A stretch of 23,031 nt of DNA, from positions 1 to 23,031 of the forward strand of contig CABUCA010000032.1 in NCBI GenBank assembly GCA_902489965.1, read 5' to 3'. Of the stretch, positions 7,143-13,467 are shown one piece after another. How positions within the stretch are numbered: the stretch's first letter is position 1; each line of letters starts with the position of its first letter. The position numbers and the translations under genes were made by a program. Below the pieces are notes generated by a model. It searched no databases, was not told where the DNA came from, and worked only from the letters and a program-made list of their open reading frames with translations. The DNA is from an uncultured Collinsella sp. (GTDB lineage Bacteria > Actinomycetota > Coriobacteriia > Coriobacteriales > Coriobacteriaceae).

Positions 7143-8360
7143 ATGTCCATTCGTATTATTACCGATTCCGCGAGCGATATGTCGCCGGCTGAGCACCCCG
7201 CTCTGCGTGTTCTGCCGCTGTCCGTCACCTTTGGCACCGATGTGTACATGGATGGCGTCGACATCGATCACCAGCGCTTTTACGAGATGCTCGTGGAGCG
7301 CGATGAGCTGCCCAAGACCGGCCAGGTCAACCCGTACGCGTTTTCGCAGGCTATTGCCGAGGCGCGTGATGCCGGCGATGAGGCTGTGATTATTACCGTG
7401 GGCGCTAAGCTTTCGGGCACCAATCAGAGTGCCCGTACCGCACTTGCCGAGGCGCCGGGCGGCGACGTGTACGTGGTGGATAGCAACAACGTCACTCTGG
7501 GTGAGCGTGTCCTGGTCGAGTATGCCCTGCGCCTGGTGGACGAGGGCCGTAGTGCGGCCCAGATCGCGGCGGCCGTCGAGGCCGTCCGTGACCGCGTGGT
7601 CGTCATCGGCCTGCTCGAGACGCTGGAGTACCTGGTTCGCGGCGGTCGTCTATCTGCTGCGGCCGGCGCCGTGGGCACGCTGCTCAACGTGAAGCCCGTG
7701 GTGGCTGTCGAGGACGGCCTTATCGTGCAGTTGGGCAAGGCGCGCGGTTCCAAGAACGGCCGCAACCTGCTGAACCAAAAGGTCGAAAAGTCAGGCGGCA
7801 TCGACTTTTCCATGCCGCTGGCGCTGGGCTATACGGGCCTTTCGGATGCGGTGCTCAAGAAGTATGTCGAGGACAGCGCGGCACTGTGGGCTGGCCACAC
7901 CGAGGGCGAGTTGCCCGTTCACACCATCGGCGCCACCATCGGCACCCACGTAGGCCCCGGCGCCGTCGCCGTAGCCACCACAAAGGGGACAGGCACCTTT
8001 GTGGTGGTTTATGCTTTTCCGGGTGGAAGGGAGCGAGCAATGGCGTCTGAGGGCTTTTTTGAACGGGTGTACGAGGTGGTCGAGCAGATCCCCGAGGGGA
8101 TGGTCGCCACGTATGGCCAGGTGGCGCTGCTTGCCGGTCGTCCACGAAGTGCGCGGTACGTGGGGTATGCCCTGCATAGTAATCCGCGCCCCGGCGAGAT
8201 TCCCTGTCACCGCGTGGTGTTTGCCGACGGGCACATATGCGAGGGCTTCGCTTTTGGCGGTCCCGATGCTCAACGTGAGCTTTTGCTAGGGGAAGGTGTG
8301 GCGTTTAAGGACGACATGCACGTCGACTTGGCCGCCTGTCGCTGGCCTGCCGGGCTCTAG
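7143..8360 (+). CDS. DegV-family fatty-acid-binding protein fused in frame to an MGMT-like domain
   Basis: A 405-residue frame. Residues 1-278 are a complete DegV/EDD protein: RIITDSASD at the start, LPKTGQVNP near residue 60, the SGTNQSA loop near residue 95, a GGRLSAAAGAVGTLLNVKPV segment, and HVGPGAVAVA, where the family normally stops. DegV (FakB) proteins carry fatty acyl chains for the FakA kinase. Codons 277-289 are a family A hairpin repeat, then comes a linker. From Met300 there is a 106-residue methylguanine-DNA methyltransferase-like domain with a GRPRSARYVGYAL arginine-finger helix, HSNP and the active-site IPCHRVV. The stop is at 8358-8360. The ATG at 7143 follows AAAGGA. The domain has its own good start (8040), so separate products are possible. 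A frameshift or assembly error in the repeat is an alternative. Confidence 0.8.
   Translation: MSIRIITDSASDMSPAEHPALRVLPLSVTFGTDVYMDGVDIDHQRFYEMLVERDELPKTGQVNPYAFSQAIAEARDAGDEAVIITVGAKLSGTNQSARTALAEAPGGDVYVVDSNNVTLGERVLVEYALRLVDEGRSAAQIAAAVEAVRDRVVVIGLLETLEYLVRGGRLSAAAGAVGTLLNVKPVVAVEDGLIVQLGKARGSKNGRNLLNQKVEKSGGIDFSMPLALGYTGLSDAVLKKYVEDSAALWAGHTEGELPVHTIGATIGTHVGPGAVAVATTKGTGTFVVVYAFPGGRERAMASEGFFERVYEVVEQIPEGMVATYGQVALLAGRPRSARYVGYALHSNPRPGEIPCHRVVFADGHICEGFAFGGPDAQRELLLGEGVAFKDDMHVDLAACRWPAGL
7973..8009 (-). repeat. Family A repeat, copy 3, inside the DegV-MGMT reading frame
   Basis: The CCACCACAAAG arm and its complement surround the centre GGGACAGGCAC, identical to copy 1. The outer AAAA/TTTT flanks of the other copies are replaced by GTAG and TTTA here. 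The element therefore no longer ends in a T-run, and no stop codon interrupts the frame. It encodes roughly TTKGTGTFVVV. Confidence 0.9.
8025..8042 (+). promoter_or_regulatory. Internal ribosome binding site and start for the MGMT-like domain
   Basis: GGAAGGGA at 8025-8032 lies seven bases before ATG 8040-8042. From there the frame gives a 106-residue protein, the normal size for a stand-alone MGMT/ATL-type protein with Cys in PCHRVV. This suggests that the two halves were once, and may still be, separate genes. Confidence 0.6.
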
Positions 8361-8376
8361 CGGTTCTGCCGTGGCG

Positions 8377-8417
8377 AAAACCACCACAAAGGCGCCTGTC
8401 CCCTTTGTGGTGGTTTT
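8377..8417 (+). repeat. Family A repeat, copy 4
   Basis: Perfect 15-bp arms with the centre GCGCCTGTCCC, one change from consensus. It lies 16 nt past the stop of the DegV-MGMT frame and has T-runs on both strands. It is the probable terminator of that transcript. Confidence 0.9.
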
Positions 8418-8601
8418 ACGCTGTAGGTTTACCAGAGCTAACTTATGGAGAAGGTGTGGTGGCGTACTTTGCCGTCAGAAAGTAAACCACGGTGAACTAT
8501 ATTGGTTTCAGCAACGGAGCAGGCAATAGGCGATGAAAAAGCCTGCCCTGTTGAGTTTGATTCGCATTCCTCCCCTCTGTGCGATTCAACGGTGTACTTC
8601 G

Positions 8602-8648
8602 GGAACAGGCCCGCTGGCAACTAGCTGCCGGCGGGCCTGTTCCTGTTT
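8602..8648 (+). terminator. Strong hairpin, possible plus-strand terminator
   Basis: GGAACAGGCCCGC and GCGGGCCTGTTCC form a perfect 13-bp stem. It is extended by about five inner pairs (TGGCA/TGCCG) and followed by a T-rich tail, TGTTTG, on the plus strand. No plus-strand gene lies directly upstream, so the transcript it ends is unknown. Confidence 0.5.
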
Positions 8649-8690
8649 GTCGAGGAGGTGCGATGGACGGAGCCGAAGCGGTCCGGCTCC

Positions 8691-8718
8691 AAAAAAGGCG
8701 GACGCCGTAGCGCCCGCC
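8691..8718 (-). terminator. trpS intrinsic terminator
   Basis: On the minus strand GGCGGGCGC, a four-base loop TACG and GCGTCCGCC form a 9-bp stem with one G-U pair, followed by six T. It lies 36-63 nt past the trpS stop codon. Confidence 0.8.
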
Positions 8719-8753
8719 CTAAAGCAATCGAAAACTCAAGCCAGCAAATCGGT

Positions 8754-9803
8754 CTAGTACACCATGCCCATGGCGTCCTGAACCTCTGCCAGGGTCTGCT
8801 CGGCGATCTCGTTGGCGCGACGGTTGCCCTCGTGCAGCACGTCCTTCACGTAATCCAGATCGTTCTCGTAGCGCTGGCGACGCTCGCGGATAGGTGCGAA
8901 GTACTCGTTGACGACCTCGGTCACGTACTTCTTGAGCTGGCCGGAGCCGCCCATGCCGATCTCCTCGGCAATCTCGACCTCGGAGCGACCGGTGCAGATG
9001 GCGGCTGTCGAAAGCAGGCCAGACACGCCGGGGCGGTTCTCGGGATCGAACGTGATCATGCGCTCAGAGTCGGTCTGGCTTTTCTTGATGCGCTTGGCCG
9101 TCTCCTCAGCGGTCATCGAGATGTTGATGGCGTTGCCGTAGCTCTTGCTCATCTTGCGACCGTCCAGGCCCGGCAGCAGCGGGGTCTCGGACAGCAGCGC
9201 GTCGACCTCGGGGAACACCTTGCCGTAGCGGTTGTTAAAGCGGCGGGCGATGGTGCGGGTGAGCTCGATGTGCGGCAGCTGGTCGCGACCGACGGGCACC
9301 ACGTTGCCCTTGCAGAACAGGATGTCGCAGGCCTGATGTACCGGGTAGGTGAGCAGAAGACCGGTGAGCTCGTGGCCCGAGGCCTCCATCTCGGCCTTTA
9401 CCGTGGGGTTGCGCGCCAGTTCGGCCTCGGACACCAGCGACAGGAACGGCAGCATGAGCTGGTTGGCGGCGGGCACGGCGGAGTGCGCGTAGATCATGGT
9501 CTTGTCGGGGTCAATGCCGCAGGCAAGGTAGTCCATGACCATGTTGTACACGTTGTCCTGGATGTGCTCGGTCGTGTCGCGGTCAGTGATGACCTGGTAG
9601 TCGGCGATGAGCACGTTGGTCTTGGCGCCCATGTTCTGCAGCTCAACACGGCCCTTGAGGGTGCCGAAGTAGTGGCCCAGGTGCAGGCGGCCGGTGGGGC
9701 GGTCGCCGGTGAGCATGGTGAACTTCTCGGGCGTCTTGGCCAGGCCCTCGCGAATGGCGTTGCTCTTTTGCAGCGCGACTTCGTAGCTGTTCTCGTTTGG
9801 CAT
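8754..9803 (-). CDS. trpS: Tryptophanyl-tRNA synthetase
   Basis: A 349-residue class I aminoacyl-tRNA synthetase that charges tRNA(Trp) in the cytoplasm. The HIGH-type motif is HLGH at residues 41-44 within GDRPTGRLHLGHYFG. The second signature is KMSKS at 217-221. The middle carries the typical LLTYPVHQACDIL and VPVGRDQLPHIELTR segments that shape the Trp/ATP pocket. The ATG at 9803 is preceded on the minus strand by AGGAG six bases upstream. A longer frame to 9908 adds a Pro/His-rich leader unlike the family. It lies 170 nt downstream of the wecA-like gene on the same strand. No T-box or Trp leader is visible before it. An intrinsic terminator follows the stop. Confidence 0.97.
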   Translation of the reverse strand: MPNENSYEVALQKSNAIREGLAKTPEKFTMLTGDRPTGRLHLGHYFGTLKGRVELQNMGAKTNVLIADYQVITDRDTTEHIQDNVYNMVMDYLACGIDPDKTMIYAHSAVPAANQLMLPFLSLVSEAELARNPTVKAEMEASGHELTGLLLTYPVHQACDILFCKGNVVPVGRDQLPHIELTRTIARRFNNRYGKVFPEVDALLSETPLLPGLDGRKMSKSYGNAINISMTAEETAKRIKKSQTDSERMITFDPENRPGVSGLLSTAAICTGRSEVEIAEEIGMGGSGQLKKYVTEVVNEYFAPIRERRQRYENDLDYVKDVLHEGNRRANEIAEQTLAEVQDAMGMVY

Positions 9804-9973
9804 GATTGCTCCTAACGTATGTTCATGGGTCAAGATGATAACGCGTTTATTGGAGGGGTGGTGCGTAAGTAGGCGAGGGGCGGGAGAGGGACGCGCGTGG
9901 TGTGGCATGTGCGATGGGTGCGGCGCGGCCGCGCTTGGCTAACGGTGCCTTGGCACATCCTCGGCAGCTTGCA

Positions 9974-11173
9974 CTAGAGCTTGTGGTGGCGCTCTTCTTT
10001 GCGCTCCTCGGCTGCCTGCTCCTCCTGCTTAAAGGCGGGGTCGTCGGGGGTGACGAGCTCGTCCTCGTGCGTGCGCTTGTTGTAATGGTGGCGCAGCACG
10101 GGCTCAAACAGATGTAGATGCTTGGCGAAGGCCGCCGAGCCAATGGCGAGCACGGTAAAGATGAGCACACGCATGGGCACTTCGACCTGGTTAATCGCGG
10201 CGGCGCCGGCCGAAAGCATGATGCACCAGGCATAGATGAGCAGCACGGCCTGTTTTTGGTTGTAGCCTTCTTGGATCAAGCGGTGGTGGATGTGGCCCTT
10301 GTCGGCCTGCCCGATGCTAATGTGGGCGCGCTTGCGGCGCACAATGGCGCTAAACGTGTCGATGATGGGCACGCCGGCAACGATGAGCGGGATGATAAGC
10401 GAGGTGAGTGCGGCGGTGCGGCTCACGTTGAGCAGCGAGATGGAGCCCAGCGCAAAGCCCAAAAGCAGCGACCCCGAGTCGCCCAAGAAGATGCTTGCGG
10501 GGTTGAAGTTGTAGTGCAAAAAGGCCAGACAGGCGCCAAAGAGCGCAATAGAGAGCGCGGCGGCGTCGATGCGGCCCGAGAGCACAGCCATCGAAAACAT
10601 GGTGAACGACGCGATGCCGCAGATGCCCGTGGCCAAGCCGTCGAGGCCGTCGATGAGGTTAATGATGTTGGTGAATGCCACCAGATAGATCACGGTAATG
10701 GGGTAGGCGAGCCATCCGAGCATAATCTCGCCGGGAGCAAACGGGTTGACGATGACGCCGATTTTTAGGCCGCCGATACAGGCGATGAGCGCGGCGAGGA
10801 CCTGTCCGGCCAGCTTTTGCTTGGGCGTGAGCTGGAAGACGTCGTCGATAGCGCCGGTCGCAAAGATGACGGTAAAGGAGAGCGCCAGCATGGGATAGCT
10901 AATGTGAAGGCGCGGGTGCGGCACCAGGACGGGTGGCCAGCCTAGGTACCAGGTGCCTAGGATTTGCACAATGCAGGCAACGACCAGGCCCAAAAACACC
11001 GCCGTTCCGCCCAAACGCGGGATGGGCTTGAGGTTGATGCGGCGCTTGGAAGGGTAGTCGACGGCATCGAGCTTAATTGCCAAGCGCTTGACCAGGGGCA
11101 CCGCGAGGAAGGTCGTGATAAAGGCCGCCGCTGCCACGCATAGGTACGGTATGTAGCTCGGGGATGAAGCCAT
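9974..11173 (-). CDS. Undecaprenyl-phosphate glycosyl-1-phosphate transferase (WecA/TagO/MraY superfamily)
   Basis: A 399-residue membrane enzyme with about 10-11 spans. The family moves a sugar-1-phosphate, usually GlcNAc-1-P from UDP-GlcNAc, to undecaprenyl phosphate. This starts the synthesis of teichoic acids, capsule or arabinogalactan-like polymers on the inner face of the membrane. Catalytic landmarks are visible: DYPSKRRINLKPIPRLGG near residues 39-56, GAIDDVFQL with Asp110-Asp111, NLIDGLDGLATG with Asp175 and Asp178, GDSGSLLLGF, and GHIHHRLI. The C-terminus is a charged cytoplasmic tail. The ATG at 11173 is chosen over an upstream TTG (11191); neither has a strong Shine-Dalgarno. Sequence does not separate WecA from TagO function. 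It could be upstream of the flippase pathway, but the genes are 9 kb apart. Confidence 0.9.
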   Translation of the reverse strand: MASSPSYIPYLCVAAAAFITTFLAVPLVKRLAIKLDAVDYPSKRRINLKPIPRLGGTAVFLGLVVACIVQILGTWYLGWPPVLVPHPRLHISYPMLALSFTVIFATGAIDDVFQLTPKQKLAGQVLAALIACIGGLKIGVIVNPFAPGEIMLGWLAYPITVIYLVAFTNIINLIDGLDGLATGICGIASFTMFSMAVLSGRIDAAALSIALFGACLAFLHYNFNPASIFLGDSGSLLLGFALGSISLLNVSRTAALTSLIIPLIVAGVPIIDTFSAIVRRKRAHISIGQADKGHIHHRLIQEGYNQKQAVLLIYAWCIMLSAGAAAINQVEVPMRVLIFTVLAIGSAAFAKHLHLFEPVLRHHYNKRTHEDELVTPDDPAFKQEEQAAEERKEERHHKL

Positions 11174-11380
11174 GAATCTAAAAACCGCCAAGCGTCGAAG
11201 GAAAAGGTCAGAAGAACGCCATGCGCAAAGGGCATAGCCGAACCATGATACTCGACCGAGGGGGGTGCATGGAATTGCACGCAGCGATAATCACGCGCTT
11301 ACCAGATATTGGGATGTTGTCGATGGCTTGTCGGGATGCCGGCGGGGATCCCTATGGACTGTAATGGTGATTTTCGGCAA
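11174..11380. other. Spacer between 6S RNA and the wecA-like gene
   Basis: No gene was found in these 207 bases. On the minus strand they form the leader or promoter region of the wecA-like gene. A TATCAT hexamer near plus 11248-11253 is a possible -10 box, without a good -35 partner. Confidence 0.4.
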
Positions 11381-11549
11381 AAGAAAACCGCCCCCCACGT
11401 TACGAAAATGAACCCACCTAAAACAGGTGGGTGCCCTCATCGACTGTTCCAGCGTCCTTAACAACGAAGGATACCTGTACTAAGTACGACTGTGTGGGCT
11501 CCCTAAATAAACGCGACGGTTCACCCAGTTGCTCCGCGGGGGGCGGAAT
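11381..11549 (-). ncRNA. ssrS: Probable 6S RNA
   Basis: On the minus strand CCGCCCCCC (plus 11538-11546) pairs perfectly with GGGGGGCGG (plus 11388-11396). The stem extends by three more pairs and is followed directly by TTTTCTT, which gives a closing stem plus terminator about 165 nt apart. The interior has an open region with a stable hairpin CCCACCTGTTTTAGGTGGG in its 3' strand, GCCC/GGGC inner pairing and a TCCTT/AAGGA apical hairpin. This closing-stem, bubble and apical-stem plan, and the size, fit 6S RNA, which binds housekeeping RNA polymerase by mimicking an open promoter. A TATGAT -10 box (plus 11556-11561) stands at the right distance for a start near 11549. The alternative is another structured small RNA. 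Confidence 0.7.
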
Positions 11550-11586
11550 ACCTACATCATAAAGCGGCACTTTATCGATTCCAGTC

Positions 11587-11615
11587 TTGACATTACAAAA
11601 ATCGTGTCGGACGAT
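11587..11615 (+). promoter_or_regulatory. Candidate promoter of the radical SAM gene
   Basis: A perfect TTGACA (11587-11592) is followed after 17 bp by GACGAT (11610-11615), a weak -10 box. It lies about 85 nt before the start codon and just beyond the divergent 6S RNA promoter. Confidence 0.45.
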
Positions 11616-11698
11616 TACGGCGCTTGGGGCTCGAGCCGTCTGTGCGGTTAGTCCTTTTGCGTTTGAGCTGCTGAATCGTTGTTTTGGAGCATGTTTTT

Positions 11699-12637
11699 AT
11701 GCCGACGTCGTTGACCGAACTTTTTTCGCCCGCCTGCCATTTGTGTCCGCGCCGTTGCGGTGCGGCGCGCGATGAGGGCGCGCGCGGCGTATGCGGTGCT
11801 AACGACACGCTCAGGGTGGCCCGCGCGGCGCTTCATATGTGGGAGGAGCCGCCTATCTCGGGCGAGGCCGGTTCGGGCACGATCTTCTTTAGCGGTTGCT
11901 CGCTTAAATGTATCTACTGCCAGAACCACGAGATCTCGACCGGCAATTTTGGCCTTGAGATTTCGCCTGAGCGCCTGGTCGAGATTATGCTGGAACTGCA
12001 GGACCAGGGTGCCAACAACATCAATTTGGTGACGGCGACGCACTATGCGCACCTGTTGCCTGCCGCGATTGCCGCGGCACGGATGCGCGGGCTAGTCATC
12101 CCGATCGTCTACAACACGAGTGGTTACGAGCGTGCGAGTGCCGTGGCGGCGCTGGGCGACCTGGTCGATGTGTGGCTCACCGACTTTAAATATGCCGATG
12201 CCGGGCTTGCGCAGTCGCTTTCTCATATTAAGGACTACCCGCGCGTGGCCGTGTCGGGTCTGGCCCAGATGGCGCGCGAGATCGATCGCCGCGGGGGAGA
12301 GTTGGTGGATGAGGGCGGGCTCATGAAGCGCGGCATCATCGTGCGCCACCTGGTGCTTCCGGGGCATGCGGACGATTCGTGTCGCGTACTGGACCTGGTG
12401 TGGCAGACGGTGGGCGACGTGCCGATCTCGGTCATGAACCAATACACGCCCAATGCCCTCATGCGCGAGCAGGGCGGCGATCTGGCGCGCGCCGTGACGC
12501 GCGAGGAGTACGAGCGGGTGCTCGACCATGCCGACGACCTGGGCTTTACGACGATGTTCTGGCAAGAGGGCGGCGCGGTAGACGAGAGCTTCACCCCGGC
12601 CTTCGACACCACCGGTGTTCTTACCAGCGCAAAGTAG
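11699..12637 (+). CDS. Radical SAM protein, PflX/PflA-like
   Basis: A 312-residue iron-sulfur enzyme of the radical SAM superfamily, closest in plan to PflX-type 'pyruvate formate-lyase activating enzyme-like' proteins. The 4Fe-4S-binding CX3CX2C motif is CSLKCIYC at residues 67-74. An extra N-terminal Cys cluster (Cys13, Cys16, Cys20, Cys32) is typical of this branch and may hold a second metal site. Further family landmarks are VTATHYAHLLPA, YNTSGYE, WLTDFKYAD and the C-terminal NQYTPNAL and FWQEGG segments. The ATG at 11699 has GGAG nine bases upstream; an in-frame TTG at 11684 is less likely. The partner glycyl-radical or other target protein is not in the window, so the substrate is unknown. 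Confidence 0.85.
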   Translation: MPTSLTELFSPACHLCPRRCGAARDEGARGVCGANDTLRVARAALHMWEEPPISGEAGSGTIFFSGCSLKCIYCQNHEISTGNFGLEISPERLVEIMLELQDQGANNINLVTATHYAHLLPAAIAAARMRGLVIPIVYNTSGYERASAVAALGDLVDVWLTDFKYADAGLAQSLSHIKDYPRVAVSGLAQMAREIDRRGGELVDEGGLMKRGIIVRHLVLPGHADDSCRVLDLVWQTVGDVPISVMNQYTPNALMREQGGDLARAVTREEYERVLDHADDLGFTTMFWQEGGAVDESFTPAFDTTGVLTSAK

Positions 12638-12646
12638 TGCGTTCGT

Positions 12647-12682
12647 CGATGATTTTTCTGGGACGGGGATTAAAAATCATCG
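12647..12682. repeat. 11-bp inverted repeat after the radical SAM gene
   Basis: CGATGATTTTT (12647-12657) and AAAAATCATCG (12672-12682) are perfect complements around a 14-nt loop. It lies 9 nt after the stop. No T-run follows the stem, so it is a poor intrinsic terminator. It may be an operator or an mRNA-end stem. Confidence 0.5.
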
Positions 12683-12746
12683 AGAGGATCGTCTGTTCGA
12701 AAAGTTGTCAAAATAGCCGCGCTCCAAAAAGACTGGTTATTGGGCG

Positions 12747-12774
12747 TTGACAGTTGGCGAGCCGTAGGTAAAAT
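12747..12774 (+). promoter_or_regulatory. Promoter of tRNA-Ala
   Basis: Consensus TTGACA (12747-12752), a 16-bp spacer and TAAAAT (12769-12774). The predicted start is 5-7 nt before the mature tRNA. It is the best promoter match seen in the window. Confidence 0.8.
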
Positions 12775-12787
12775 ATCGACTTGTCCT

Positions 12788-12860
12788 GGGGACGTAGCTC
12801 AGTTGGGAGAGCGCTGCCGTCGCATGGCAGAGGCCGAGGGTTCGACTCCCTTCGTCTCCA
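12788..12860 (+). tRNA. tRNA-Ala (anticodon CGC)
   Basis: A 73-nt cloverleaf with all stems paired. The acceptor GGGGACG pairs with CGTCTCC and includes the G3-U70 pair that identifies alanine tRNAs. The D arm is GCTC/GAGC, the anticodon stem CTGCC/GGCAG has a GTCGCAT loop giving CGC, and the T arm is GAGGG/CCCTT with TTCGACT. The discriminator is A. The 3' CCA is not encoded (ACCC follows). It reads GCG codons, which are common here. Confidence 0.95.
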
Positions 12861-12874
12861 CCCTTGGATTTGAT

Positions 12875-12907
12875 AAGCCGCTGACATTGTGTCGGCGGCT
12901 TTTTTTA
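12875..12907 (+). terminator. tRNA-Ala terminator
   Basis: AAGCCGC and GCGGCTT, extended by TGACA/TGTCG, close a three-base loop (TTG). Seven or more T follow. It ends only about 18 nt before the next start codon. Confidence 0.85.
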
Positions 12908-12924
12908 AAAGAAAGGGCTATACC

Positions 12925-13383
12925 ATGGCCGAGCTTGAGTCCCAACCACTGTCTGCCGAGGAGCGCGCCGAGTTGGAGGAGCTCCGCGCCGAGAAGGCTC
13001 GTCGCGAGGCCCAGGAAGAGGCCCGTCGCGAGCGCGAGGAGCTGGCTGCCCTGCGTGCCGAGCGTACGAAAGCCGAGGAGGCCGCCGCGAACGCCGTATC
13101 CGCATCGGTGCCCGCGCCCGCACCCAAGCCCGCTGCTGCGAAGCCTGCACCTGCCGCGCCCAAACCTCAGCCTAAAAAGGCCGCTCGTCCCAAGTCCGTC
13201 GAGCCCAAGCCGAGCCGTGACGAGATGACCTTTGCCCAGCGCATGGTTACCTCCAAGGAACCTACGGGCGAGAACGAGATCCCTGGCATGGCGCCGGCTC
13301 AAAAAATCATCATTGTCCTTGCCCTCATCGCGTTTGTCATCTTTATGGGCTACACGATCCTGACCAGCATGGGCCTGCTCTAA
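12925..13383 (+). CDS. Small coiled-coil, Pro/Ala/Lys-rich membrane-anchored protein of unknown function
   Basis: A 152-residue protein that I do not recognise. Residues 9-57 are a charged Glu/Arg/Ala helix likely to form a coiled coil. Residues 59-98 are a low-complexity Ala-Pro-Lys linker. Residues 99-124 are mixed and include EMTFAQRMVTSKE. Residues 126-150 are one hydrophobic span ending four residues from the C-terminus, so it is probably a tail-anchored protein with a cytoplasmic N-terminus. The ATG at 12925 has GAAAGGG seven bases upstream. An upstream in-frame start at 12889 lies inside the tRNA terminator. No separate promoter fits between that terminator and the start. The low-complexity region would make homology searches misleading. 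Confidence 0.75.
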   Translation: MAELESQPLSAEERAELEELRAEKARREAQEEARREREELAALRAERTKAEEAAANAVSASVPAPAPKPAAAKPAPAAPKPQPKKAARPKSVEPKPSRDEMTFAQRMVTSKEPTGENEIPGMAPAQKIIIVLALIAFVIFMGYTILTSMGLL

Positions 13384-13467
13384 CCGATTTGCATCGGGTG
13401 TCATGTCCGCATCCTCTGCTCTCGTCTAACCCTCAAATTCTGTACCACACATCCGAAAGGTCGCCCC

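Larger units (their letters stand above)
8418..8753. other. Structured gap without a confident gene
   Basis: About 336 bases between the family A repeat and the trpS stop hold no convincing coding sequence. Several hairpins follow one another: GCAGGC/GCCTGC near 8519-8544, TTGATTCGCA/TGCGATTCAA near 8557-8588 with one mismatch, the long hairpin at 8602-8643, GGAGCCG/CGGCTCC near 8670-8690, and the trpS terminator at 8691-8718. A 16-codon ORF with adjacent Trp codons (8445-8495) is present but has no clear Shine-Dalgarno. Confidence 0.5.

Noticed and set aside
8533..8757. 74-codon plus-strand ORF
   Set aside because: It crosses the strong hairpins and the trpS terminator, is rich in Cys/Arg/Ser without family pattern, and has no clear Shine-Dalgarno.
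8691..9803. Tryptophan operon control of trpS
   Set aside because: No trp biosynthetic genes and no leader on the trpS strand were seen.
12788..12860. Integration site of a mobile element at tRNA-Ala
   Set aside because: No integrase gene lies nearby and no duplicate of the tRNA 3' end was seen.
13384..13467. Hairpin ACCGAT-TTGC-ATCGGGT as a terminator
   Set aside because: The stem is short and has no T-run, so it is not annotated.
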